NCBI GenBank assembly: GCA_964020085.1
Contig: OZ026600.1
Location: 7,755,948 to 7,819,947 of the forward strand
Origin: Micromussa lordhowensis
Taxonomy: Eukaryota > Cnidaria > Anthozoa > Scleractinia > Lobophylliidae
Direction: 5' to 3'
DNA: 64,000 nucleotides
Notes under the pieces: model-generated
The model's input: the letters and a program-made list of their open reading frames with translations, nothing else
Told to the model about the DNA's origin: nothing
The model's database searches: none
Part shown: positions 31,409 through 42,200 of the stretch, in pieces
Numbering within the stretch: the stretch's first letter is position 1
Layout: every line of letters starts with the position of its first letter
Translations under genes and position numbers: made by a program

Positions 31409-31693
31409 AATCAAAAATCTTTGGTAATTTGCCGATAAAGAATAAAGAGTTTGAAGTTTGATATGATCCTGAAGTTTTAGAAGGTTAAGTTGAAAAAACA
31501 AAGGACTTGTATGAGCATCACAATCGGAAAAGGTAATTAGACGGATAACTTTCTTTTGCATTCTTAGAAGTGGTTTAATATTATGATCGATTGGGACTAA
31601 TTTGTTTCGACAAGGGAAAGCTATAAAATAAGACTCACCGCTAAGATAACGACGAATCCCGCAGGTGAAATAAGAAGGAAAGACGAGAACCAT
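31409..31693 (-). pseudogene. LINE ORF2 C-terminal fragment
   Basis: The minus frame from 31693 encodes LLRMQKKVIRLITFSDCDAH, then TSPLFFQLNLLKLQDHIKLQ. This is the conserved region after the RT domain in many animal LINEs (Q-K-K-x-I-R, SPLF, L-N-I-L-K-L). The frame then runs into the ribozyme array (its apparent stop at 31355 lies there). It directly abuts the array in the opposite orientation. No upstream RT domain is seen. Confidence 0.65.
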
Positions 31694-31699
31694 AGGTCA

Positions 31700-34200
31700 G
31701 TTATATGAAAAGTCAAGATCATGATAAGATTGATTTCAGAGGATCCATCGCGCTTGGACAATAGCATAGGAGACGTAATGAGAGAAGCACTTAATTACTG
31801 GTCCCAAGGGAAACAGTGAGTTGTGTTTTCCCGAGACCCTCAATGTTCTCCGAGGCGAATGTTATACCTCCCGATTCAAAAATAGAGAAAAATGATTTGC
31901 TTGATGACTACGGTGGCTTTGCCCACAGTACAAGCGGCAGTCAAACCGAGCTGTCCTGTGAAAATGACACGATAACAGTCTTTTGCTTCGCAGCTAACAA
32001 AAAATGGAGACAATAGTAAAGTTGCTTTAGCTTCTTCTAATGCTTAACTCGAGAATTCTTGGTTTGATTTGACGAGGAACAGCATATTTTGTTGTTAATG
32101 ACACTACTATTTTCCTACCTGGAGACAGCAATCGAAGAGCGAGTTGCCGAACGCGTGCGACCCATTTTTGGCGCGAAATTAAACGCTTGAAGACACAAAT
32201 TTCCCCCTTCGTTAATCTGATATGTTTTTGCAATTAGAAATCCGTTTTCTTGAATAATGAATGCCTTCGCTAGTGAGAAACGTATCCCGACTTCAATGGC
32301 TTTTTGACGTCAGACCGACTGGCACACAAATTTGCGGCTGCTTCAGTTAAGGTGCACGAATATAAGATGTACCGTGTTTCTATCGATTTTTAGTATCTAG
32401 TAGTGTTCTATCACGAATGCCGTTCTCTGATTGGCTACGAAGTGTCTGAAGAGGAGTTAGATAAAGTTTTGAACGACTAGTAGATTTATACTAAAACAAT
32501 TAGATTATTCGCTCTCGATTTCTATGTTTTATATTTCTTTTAGAAAATACCTCGACGAAAAAAAGACAAACAACTTGTTTACTTCGACCATCAAAATGTA
32601 AATTCTCTTTGCTCGCGCTATCATTACATCGACAGCTCGTGCTTGTTCTTTGTTTCTATCGACTTATATAGAAATACGGTTTCAAACCAATCAGCACGCG
32701 TATTTGCTTTGGGTTATTTTCTAATTAGAGTATTTTCTAATATTACAGGACATCCTGGCTGAAAAGCAGGTCAAGTTCCAAAGTATATCTAATGGTTCTC
32801 TTTAACTGATCTTGGGTTTTAAGTTGATATCTGCGTAAGTCGTTGGGTTTTGGTTTTCCGCCTGGGCGTTGCCATGTTTACTTATGCTAATTTGTGTCTT
32901 CATTTGGCGGTCAGAGATCTCAATATGGAGTCTACAAAACTGAACATATTCATCTGGAATGTGAATTGCAAACGATTAGAAGCACTTTCATTTCTCTAGA
33001 TTCACCCATTGCCGTATTTTCAAAACATCTAACCTCGCAATGACGTCATAGTTTCCCCATCAGCTTTGACAAAATAAACATGGCGGCGCGGGAAACAAAT
33101 TAACACATTGCTGAAACAATTTAACACAAACACCAGCATGCGATTCGGAACAAAACCGTTTTTTAGCCGAAATATCCTTAAAACAACAACAACAACAAAA
33201 ATATAGTAGGACACCCTAGCTGACAGGAAGCTGGCCAATTGGCTTTTTACAAAGCATAGAGGAACCACCTAACTTGGAATGGTCTGACAATGGAGCGATC
33301 TGATTGGATACCGTTCATGTCAGAGTAAGAAGTTTACTTACCTTCAAACAACTCGACAACTGAGGAATCTGCTGAAAGAAACCTGAGAAATTGCAGTGGT
33401 TGTTAGTAAAACCTGTTATAAAGCTCATTAATTTTTATAGAATTTTCGAATTTTGTATGTTTGGTTCGTGATGACCAATTAGTTATCATTTTTGCAACCA
33501 GCCACGATTACTCTTGGGACACTTTCATGTCCCGTGGGAAATTGTAAACAATGACTATGCAATTTTTTTTTTTTTTTTTGGAGGGGGGGGGGGGGGGTAA
33601 AAGAGGTGTATTATTGGATTCGTGCAAGTAGAGAATCAATAGCTTAAACAGCTTTTTGATTTATTTTTGATATTGTTCCCTTAATACCCAGTCTTGGCAT
33701 ATTATAAAAATCTTGACTTGAGTACGCGGTAGTCAGAAATTTATCAGTAGACGACAATTTATACAAAAGTAAAGCTTTGACCACGTAGCGCTTTTAAACA
33801 ATATTTGGTTTTGCAATTCCCCAATTGTCCGAGCTAAGAAATTTTGTGGTGTGACTATGGCAATGAGAAATGCAATGTACATAGAAGCCTAAAGTTTGGA
33901 AATCGCTTGGTATTTCTACACAGAGATTGAGTATTCTCTTAAAGTATGATGATACCTCTTAAAGTCAGAAAAATTACTTTATTATATCTCTCAATTTAGC
34001 GGGCCGTATTCCAAGCGTTCTTAACTTTGCTAGCAAGTAAAAGTTTAAAACTTTCTTTTACTTCTGAAATTGTGTATTAAAACCTTCTAACGATTCGAGA
34101 GTCAATTAACGATTTTTAAATTGACTCGTTTTGCTTTCGAGGTGCGTCATAAATTTAAAGCCGTTCCCGAACCCGTCAGACACACAGTAGAGATATAATA
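31700..34200. other. Unannotated sequence with scattered repeats
   Basis: No gene recognised. An imperfect inverted repeat (ACCGTGTTTCTAT near 32371 and its mirror ending near 32682) may mark a 310-bp foldback element. 33563-33579 is T17 and 33583-33597 is G15. A GC-rich, CpG-bearing stretch with AACATGGCGGCGCGGG near 33080 could be a start region, but no exon could be supported. Confidence 0.4.
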
Positions 34201-34373
34201 AATACCTTACTAACCTCGTTTTCTCGGTCCGTACTGTAAGTTACGGATCCTCGTTTTTTGCCTTCGATTTATGGCCCGCACGCTTCGCGTTTGGGCCATA
34301 AATCGATGGGGAAAAATCTCGGTCCGTAACTTACAGTACGGTCTTCGAACTCGGTTAGTAAGAGGTTTGTATT
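34201..34373. mobile_element. Foldback MITE
   Basis: The arms share CGGTCCGTACTGTAAGTTAC and its exact complement, with outer ends AATACCTTACTAACCTCG against its imperfect mirror. The loop holds CGATTTATGGCCC and its mirror. About 173 bp, no coding content. Confidence 0.7.
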
Positions 34374-34518
34374 ACCTCGGTGCCAGTCCTGATATGAAAA
34401 ACGTCTCAATTTAGGTCGGATTTTAGTTTCTTTCTATACAATTTCCTTAAGCTTCATAATAATAGTTTATTAGTACCTGTTTGTGTGGGGACAGAAATAG
34501 TCAACATGTCCAGTTCAG

Positions 34519-34540
34519 TTTAATGATATTTCCCCGCATG

Positions 34541-34573
<33 letters not shown>

Positions 34574-34576
34574 CGA
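34519..34576. repeat. Dispersed repeat fragment, same family as 50128-50264
   Basis: The block GAGCCTCCATTGCAAGCTAG followed by TTCCAGTCCAATACCG matches the right arm of the foldback at 50128-50264 with two or three differences. Confidence 0.65.
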
Positions 34577-34623
34577 GAATATGAAAATGGCCTGCTATTT
34601 TATCAGAATACAATTGAGTCTCA

Positions 34624-35041
34624 CTTAAGGCGGGGGTAAACATGAATAGGTGTGAAATTTGAAGTAATATTAAAAGGAAATTGTTAGCAATAAGATTGGT
34701 TGGAAACACTTCCAGACAGTTGACCCCCGCAAAAGAGAGCCCCAGGTTGCTAGGGGACTGTTTGGTATCCGTCTACTAATTCTTCACTTCAAATTTCAAT
34801 TTTCCAAATCCATCAAATCTTCAACATTTCATATTTTCCTCAATTTAACCTATCCTTTGAGAAAAAATATCTCTTTCCCAAAATGCCCAAAAATCACCCA
34901 AAAATTTACACAAAACCGCCAAACAGTGGTTAATGAGATAAGCAGAGAGATTTAGTGTCGCTTGAAACGTGACTGAGATATTGGCAGAAAGGCCGTGTTA
35001 AGCAACCTCAAAACAGCCTTCACGTTTACCCCCGCCTTAAG
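34624..35041. mobile_element. 418-bp MITE with TCA target duplication
   Basis: The ends CTTAAGGCGGGGGTAAAC and their perfect complement (18 bp) are flanked by TCA on both sides (34621-34623 and 35042-35044). The interior is non-coding. The 3-bp duplication fits PIF/Harbinger-type transposition. Confidence 0.7.
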
Positions 35042-35373
35042 TCATCCTCTATTTTTGTTTCCCCTGAGAGTTCGAAATAATGGGATTCAACTTTATATAC
35101 CGTATTTATTCGATTAAGCGCCCTGGGCGCTTATTTAATTTTTGGATCTCCAGGGTGGGCGCTTATTCGAGGTGGGCGCTTATTCGAGGCTGGGCGCTTA
35201 TTAAATTTTCGCCATTTTCAGCAAGTTAAAAAGTTTCATTTTGTAACAAAACAATGATAATAACAAAACAAAATATTTTCTAAGAATAACTGTAACTGTT
35301 CATTGTTCAGTTTAACTCATTGTTCGGCCTTCCAAGAAGTCTTTTTTCGACTTTATGTTATCTGGACAAGTTC

Positions 35374-36730
35374 TCAATCAACTTCAATTTCACTGTCACT
35401 CAGCTCAATCAGTGAACTCTCTGGTGCTGCCTCCTCGACATCCGACAGCGTAGCGTCGGCAAATGGGTCAGTTGCCCGAGAAACATTTAGGGCTTGCTGG
35501 ATGGATGCTAGGCGATCTTGTCCCGCATGACAAGGCTGACCCTCTTTCAAGCAATGAATCTGATCATCTTCAGATCCGTCAGGAGCCACAGTTAGCGCAC
35601 AGCTTCTGAAAGACCGGATAATTAACTCTCTGTCAAGACTATCCCAGGCCTCAAGAACCCATTTAACGATTTCACGGCGAGGTGGGCCACGCATGTTTCC
35701 CGCTGCTGTAAACGAATGCGCTCCGTCAGCCATCCACGCATCGTACTTCTCGGTTACTTTGGCTTTAAAGGGCTTATTCCATGCCACGTCAGGGGCTTGG
35801 ATATATTTAGTACAACCACCGGGTACTATAACAGGGTCGATCTTCGCCTGTGCGAGTTCCTGCTTGATGCTGTCTGTGTGGTGGCATTTAAAAGAGTCCC
35901 AAGCCAACATCCGACGACTAAATGAGAACGTGCCCAGTACTCCTTTTACCCAGTTACGAGTCAGGTCTTCATTCATCCATCCGTTCACAGAAGAGGCTAC
36001 ATGGCACTTATTTTTAAACTCCTCATTAAGCTGCTTTGTTTCTCTCTTGGCTCCAGGGAAGACAATAAATGGCTTAAGTTTTGTTCCGTCTGCCTTTGCT
36101 GTCAAACAAACGGAGACCTTGGACTTCTCGTGTCCAGTTGTCTTCAGTCGAATTGATTTTTCCCCCACGTTGTCTACTGTAGTGCTGGACAGCATATCTT
36201 GCCAGACAGCTGTTTCCTCCATGGCAATAATGTCACTATGACTGTAGGAAAGCCTGTTACGTTGTCGTCGCACTTGTAAGATGTAGGCAATAAGCTTATC
36301 AATAAGTCTTTCTGGGTCTTTCTGCGATTCAGTGGTTCTGCGCCTCACAGACAGCCCATTCCTGGCCATAAACTTCTGGACCCAGCCATTACTTGCAATA
36401 AAATGGGGAGAAACCTGCGCTGTCTTGCATTTTTGCTCGTGTATAGCCCGCGCTTTGTGGGAAATCATTGCCCTTGAAACTCGAAGGCCATTGGACCTGC
36501 GTTCATGTACCCACTCTAAAAGCTCGTCTTCCAGGCCAACATCCTTCAAGACGTTTCCTCTTGTTGTCTGCAGCTTGAAGTTTATCCTTGGAGCTTTGCC
36601 ATTCACGAATTCTCTTACGATCCACATTGAACTTTTTTGCAGCCTTAGAGATGCTCTTGCTTTCTTCCGCAAACTTGATGGCTTCTAATTTATACTCGGT
36701 CGAGTAGGCACTTATTTTTTTTACCGGCAT
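35374..36730 (-). pseudogene. Tigger-type DDE transposase, one frameshift
   Basis: The start (MPVKKISAYSTEYKLEAIKF, from 36730) carries the N-terminal helix-turn-helix. The frame then shifts near 36540, and the rest is open to 35374. The second segment has a CENP-B-type DNA-binding part (GLEDELLEW…LRVSRAMI) and a DDE catalytic domain. Numbering from the downstream open frame (432 codons from 36672): MEETAVWQDM at 151-160, WDSFKCHH at 258-265 and IQAPDVAWNKPFK at 291-303. The first catalytic residue, normally Asp in a M-D-E-T box, reads Glu (152); D259 and D295 are intact. The acidic tail is typical. Frameshift plus D-to-E suggest it is inactive, though an assembly error in the frameshift cannot be excluded. 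Confidence 0.85.
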
Positions 36731-36998
36731 GAGACTGAGATGCATCGGTCTCCATGCTTGTAAGCGCAAAGGAAAGAACGTGACTCGTAATTTAATCTTT
36801 TTAAACATCATTGGAATCAAATATGTTATCTGTCAGTTTACATCACATGAATGCATAAACAATAAGGGTATTTAGTTGCACGAACAATAGACCAAGAGCT
36901 CCCGGGATGTAACAGGAAACACGTGTGGCTTCCGCTGCAGTCTAGCAAACTGAACACATCGCTTTTAGCGCCTGAGCATTCATTACAAATTCTAAGCC

Positions 36999-37469
36999 AT
37001 GGCTCGCTCAACTTGTCATAATCTGAAATGGAACTTTATGTATGAAGTGCAATTCACATCAGTTATACGAGGTCATCATGTTTATAAATCTATATGGACT
37101 CCAACTTTGGGAGAGAAACTTAACTGCCGTGAGGATGATCGGAAGGAAGCCAAACAGCATGATGAATATGCAATTGGGACGTATTTGGAAAATAACACCA
37201 GCAACGAGCTTGCAGGACATGTGCCGATGGAACTGTCTTACCTTATTTATACATTTCTGAGAGCATGCAAAGATAATGAGGTTTCCGTTAAAGTAACAGG
37301 ATCAAGAAGGCTCGAGAACGGACTTGTTGTACCAGGAACATTCAAAGCGCGGACACCAAGCAAGGCGGTTGCTACGACGTTTGAGCGGGAGATTTTGCGG
37401 TTGAAAGAACTCTGCGCCCACATGGACATTTCAGTTGAAAAGTTGAGGAAAATTCCATCATTTACATAG
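36999..37469 (+). CDS. HIRAN-like domain protein, transposon passenger
   Basis: 156 residues, intact, starting MARSTCHNLKWNFMYEVQFT. A region at about 20-115 has the HIRAN-like pattern: RGHHVYKSIWTP, a GEKLNCREDD turn, H-D-E-Y-A-I-G, then AGHVPMEL and a GLVVPGTFK strand. HIRAN domains bind DNA ends in some helicases. Stand-alone HIRAN-like proteins occur in cnidarian repeats (from memory). It lies wholly inside the Tigger inverted repeats, opposite to the transposase. Its frame is intact while the transposase is not. A role in transposition or in host escape is possible but unproven. Confidence 0.6.
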   Translation: MARSTCHNLKWNFMYEVQFTSVIRGHHVYKSIWTPTLGEKLNCREDDRKEAKQHDEYAIGTYLENNTSNELAGHVPMELSYLIYTFLRACKDNEVSVKVTGSRRLENGLVVPGTFKARTPSKAVATTFEREILRLKELCAHMDISVEKLRKIPSFT

Positions 37470-38471
37470 ATTTCTTCGACAATGAAGCTGATAAAACTAG
37501 AAAATTACGTCTGCGACGCAGTCTAGAGATTGTAAGCAATTAAAGAATGCTTGTGGACTTTTTTAATTCATTTTTTTTGGGGGGGGGTGGGGTGGGCGCT
37601 CATTCGAGGTTGAAGTGTTTTTTTTGGGGGGGGGTGGGGGTGGGCGCTTATTCGAGGGTGGGCGCTTATTTAATTTTTGGACCTCCAGGGTGGGCGCTTA
37701 TTCGAGGTGGGCGCTTATTCGAGGTTGGGCGCTTAATCGAATAAATACGGTATGCTTAAACTTTTAATGTTTTTTTAATAATCATTATTCTAGCATGGAT
37801 GCGACCGAAATAAGCAATTTAAAGTGAATGCATGTTTCTATGTTGATGTATGTAGTCAGCATTAATATTGATTTCATAACTTTTAATAATTATAGGCTAT
37901 GAATACACATAATAAATACATTTAAGTTATTAAATGAAATCAATTTTGATGATGTAGGCTGGAATTGACTTTCTAAGAACCCTTTTAATTGTTTGCTGGT
38001 TCTTACATACAGCCATGATATCGATTTATTTTACCATATTGTATTTTTATTAGCTACAAGCCTGGTCACAAGGGTTGGAAAAATAAATTCTATACACATT
38101 CTGCCCCTCCCCACCCCTGTGCAATGTTGACAAAACACTTTCATCTAACACAGGTTTGCATTTTACCATTTTCAAACTTTGAAAGGGGGAATGGGTGCTG
38201 ACACTTTTTCTGTGGGTATTACGGTTATTATTTCATGCGCATTTCCCAACACAATTTGTCCACGATTGTAGTTGTGGTGACTGACTGGGAAATAATCCGC
38301 CCAGTTGTCTGACTTAATTTGCAAGTTCCTTACATGTTGCTAAAAGAAAAATGCGTAGCTATTTTCACATCATTAGCCGCCAGTTAAGTAAAGAACGTAG
38401 GGAAACGCAATTTTACAAGAGGGTTTGATAGCTCATTTAATTAGATTGCAGAGCAACTCATCTACGTCTAA

Positions 38472-38859
38472 GGGCCTGATTACATGAGCCGGGCTGGCCC
38501 GGTTAGCCGGGCTGCTTCGATGTGCCGAGATGACTTTCAGCCCGGTATTACATGAGGCGAGCCAGCCCGGTTGATGGCTGATGCGATGAACCGTGGGAAA
38601 CCGGAGCAAGCTTGATTTTGTACTCTCTCATTGGGTTAACGAGCCGGGCTGGCCCGGCAAACGCGATTACATGGAGAAATCTCAGCCCGGTTAGCCGGGA
38701 TCCCGGCACTGCGATACCGGGATCTCGGCTAACCGGGCTGGCCCGGTTGTCATGTAATCGCGAAGTTGATTTTTGTTGCGTTTAACAAACGTGCCGAGAT
38801 CCCGGCAAACTGACACCAGCCCGGCTAACCGGGCCAGCCCGGCTCATGTAATCAGGCCC
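38472..38859. mobile_element. 388-bp Harbinger-like MITE, TAA target duplication
   Basis: The arms begin GGGCCTGATTACATGAGCCG and are exact mirror copies over about 43 bp. They are flanked by TAA (38469-38471 and 38860-38862). More copies of AGCCCGGTTAGCCGGG fill the interior in both directions. The same GGGCCTG-TTACAT start is seen in the element at 5603. It may have inserted next to the LINE fragment that follows. Confidence 0.75.
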
Positions 38860-38885
38860 TAACTGTAGTGATGTTTGGGGCAACC

Positions 38886-39290
38886 GTGCAACTACAGAAG
38901 CTTCAAAACCGCGCAGCCCGCATTTTATTGTATGCAAGCAATGAAGACGATATTGATAAGCTGTTCCAGGCACTTGGCTGGCGAAAATTTAGACATTAAA
39001 GGCCAGTAGTAACCTCTGTTATGATTTTCAAACCTTTACATGGATTGGCCCCCTTAATATCTACAATCTCAATTCGCATTTCGAAATGATATTGCTTCGT
39101 ATCGACTGAGGAATTCTGAGAATAAATTGGCTCTTCGACAGCCCCACACCAATGATTAAAAATAAAAGGTTTTCCTACAGGGGTGCTCCGATCTACAACA
39201 GTTTCTCTAAGCGAATTTCAGTAAAGGTCAACTGGGTCATTACATGCAGCTTTGAATGAGACACGGCTTCCTTGAAAAGCAGCTTTTGTG
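38886..39290 (+). pseudogene. LINE ORF2 C-terminal fragment
   Basis: Plus-strand reading: LQKLQNRAARILLYASNEDD then LFQALGWRKFRH, a stop, then VMIFKPLHGLAPL and, after a frameshift, YRGAPIYNSFSKRIS. These are standard landmarks of LINE ORF2 C-termini (LQNRAAR, LGW, F-K-x-L-H-G-L-A-P). Several breaks show it is dead. Confidence 0.7.
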
Positions 39291-39299
39291 ATATGATAG

Positions 39300-42200
39300 G
39301 TTTTTATTCTTATAATACTATATTACCGAATTATATTACTTAGTTTAGTTAGGCTGACTTAGATACTGCACTTTTAAATTATGCTGAAGGAATTTTTACC
39401 ATGTATGGATAAAATTATCGAATCATACTTAGATCTCTTTCTTGTCTTTTGAGCAATGGATGCCGGAATTTACGTTGTCGATAAGAAACAGCCAGGTCTT
39501 AGTCTTACTTAAGATGATGTATGGTTACATTCTCAAAACTCACCATAAGAGAAACATATGGTGAACAGTGGGAGAATGAATTTTTCGAATCAACTTATGT
39601 TAGGCGCTTCTCGACTCCAAGAGTCATGTCATTATAATATTTCCGATGTTGTTAATTAACATTTATCTCTTTTTTCCAATTTAACGCATAAGAATGATGG
39701 GTTGCAGCGATGACAACGCACCATGTGCGCAAACTGCTAAAACTTCGAAAATATGAAAATCGCAAAGCAGTAGTCTTCAATTTCAAGCCATCAAAACCTC
39801 CTCTTGTTCTTTAAGAAGTTTGTTGGTTTACATTTTTACAAATAAAACGAATGAATAGTTTTGCCTTGAACAAAAGAGGCAGTTTAAACTGCCTCTTTTG
39901 TTCAAGGCTTATTATCGTAGCCTTAATTGTGCTCATCAGTTCCATTTTTAAGGCAAAACATTAGAATAACAATTATGAAGGCAGCCTGAAAACATAGATC
40001 CTGTGGAATACTCGACAGCGTAGCATGTCTCCAAGGAAATTTTAGGTTGCGAGGCATAAGGTGAAAATAGCTCACCTTTGCTCTCTATAATTGTGCCAGC
40101 TGAGTACGAGAAGCCTAGGAATTATGAAAACGTTCTCATTGTCCTCATTGTAAATGAAGCTCTTGCCACGCAAACAGTTTCGAATAGTTAAACACAGGCA
40201 ATGCGGTACAGAATAATGTTAACCACTATAAAGAATATCGAATAGTTCTGTTTAAACTAGCATGCAGTTATAAAATTACTGTTTCAAATCGGAGAACTTG
40301 GAGGACACTTCTCGCTAACATGGCGAGTACGTAATGAGAGATTTTCACTGTTTTGCTATTTAAAGATCTAGAGCGTATGACGCTACTATGCAGAAATTCA
40401 TTACTGTAAGGTACTGCAGCTGATAGCCTTTCAACACAAACACCTTAGGCATTACTTTTGTTATTGGAACTTATTTAAATTAGTCATGTTTAAAAATGAC
40501 CTGGGTTTCCTTCTCAGGCACAGAAAATATGACATCGACTCGAGTTAAATATTAAATTTATTCTCCACTTTTACAATAAACTACTTACGAACGAATTCAA
40601 GCTCGATTTCAGTCAATATTCAAATATGTAGTTAATCCTATAAGCTGATGACTAGCTTCCTATCTGTATTTCTTCTGTGGTCGCTAAGTGAACATCCCGG
40701 CACGAAAGTAATTTTTAAAGAATTAACGGACATTTTCAGACGTTTCGGATTAACTCTTTGAATAACTTCAACACGTTTTATTTACAAAGTATATCCCTTA
40801 ACTTTGTGGCTTTCGCCATGCATTAGGTAGATCTGTTTTCTGTGTAGTAAACGTAAAGTAAAGCATGATATAAATTTCACGAAGGGATCTTGCCATCGTT
40901 TTCATTTTTTTTTTTTTTTGAAGTCTTATGTTTGTCTTTTTTAATTTTGAAGATGCTTTATTTCCTTTGTCGAGAAGTGTTAAAATTTACAAAATGGTTT
41001 CCACGGCAGGTAGACATCAACGGTTAGCATCTCTTCATTACTTTCCTTAATGTAAAAAGAAATTTATTGAAATTCCGGTTAGTTAATGTCGAGCTGCACA
41101 ATACACTTGGTATTTCTGGCCAGATTAACAAGTACCTTGCTCGCTGTATCGCACGGGAATTTCTGAAACACTGTTTTAATAGTAAAGAGTATAAATTCGC
41201 AACGTTCTCAGCTACTAAATCTGGCGTTGTCTAGTGACTCACTCTTTATCAGGGCTGTGGATAGGAATTCTCGTGAAATACGGAAACCCAGAGGAAAACT
41301 GAATACTTCATTAAAGTTGATATATAATTAAGCAAATGATTGAGTAGCTTAGATTGAACTAATTAAAAGCGTTTCTCGTGCAGATCTGGCAAAATTATAA
41401 TGTTACTCGTTTTTAATTTTTTTCTCTTTCTCTTTGCCATATTAGTGTCCCTTAAAAGTAGTAACGTCCCTTTTTCTCAGTGTTCAGGAGCGCAACTAAA
41501 AGCGTAAAGATGTACCTATATCATAAAAAATCCAAGCCCGGGCAATAATGGTTTGCTTTCGTAGAACAGTGCTCGCCCAATGACATGAGCAAAGATGACT
41601 ACTAAACGATGGCCTTACAATATGAAAAACAAACCTTAATCTTTTACAATTTTGGAAAAATAGATCTTGTTTCCACTCGGAATTCATTTTTGAAATCTGC
41701 TTTCTCAGTCTCAGTTGAAGTGAAGTTTAAGATATTTTCCAGCATGGCCATAAATGCAGGAAAACAATTTCTTCAATTCAACGGCACGTAGTATGCGCTT
41801 GCCGCCGATAAATCATGTCATTTTATTTTATACGTTCTTTCAGTACACACTGTTGTTGAAAACTATAAAAAGTGAAAACTCCCGATAGCTACATACGATA
41901 TTTCGAACCTTGACTGAGCCTTTGAGTGTTTTCTGTGAAGAAAGTGAATTATGGAACAGGTATTGCATTGCTCCATTGTCTTTGACGTGTAGCCATTGGT
42001 TTGGTAATGAAACCACTGTACTCGCCGGAAGACAACGGAATTTTATTACCTCTTGAACGAAAAGTTGAAATGACGCATCGTGGTAGTATTAAATTGTCTT
42101 AAGGCGAATATTTACTGAGCAGTGGGATCTAATTCAGAATTAAGTTATGAGGGTCGCTGGAGTTTTTCATAGAAAAAGTAACTTGATTATAAAGTTCCTT

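Larger units (their letters stand above)
35100..37750. mobile_element. Tigger/pogo DNA transposon carrying a passenger gene
   Basis: 2651 bp bounded by inverted repeats CCGTATTTATTCGATTAAGC and flanked by TA on both sides (35098-35099, 37751-37752), the Tc1/mariner target. Subterminal copies of GTGGGCGCTTATTCGAGG repeat two or more times at each end. The right side also has poly-G runs near 37575 and 37627. Two genes are divergent: a DDE transposase on minus (35374-36730) and a HIRAN-like protein on plus (36999-37469), with a gap of about 270 bp that must hold both promoters. Copy is near complete but the transposase is damaged. Confidence 0.88.

Noticed and set aside
33563..33597. T17 and G15 runs
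   Set aside because: Simple homopolymers; length may be a sequencing artefact.
35693..36241. 182-codon plus-strand frame
   Set aside because: Antisense shadow of the transposase.
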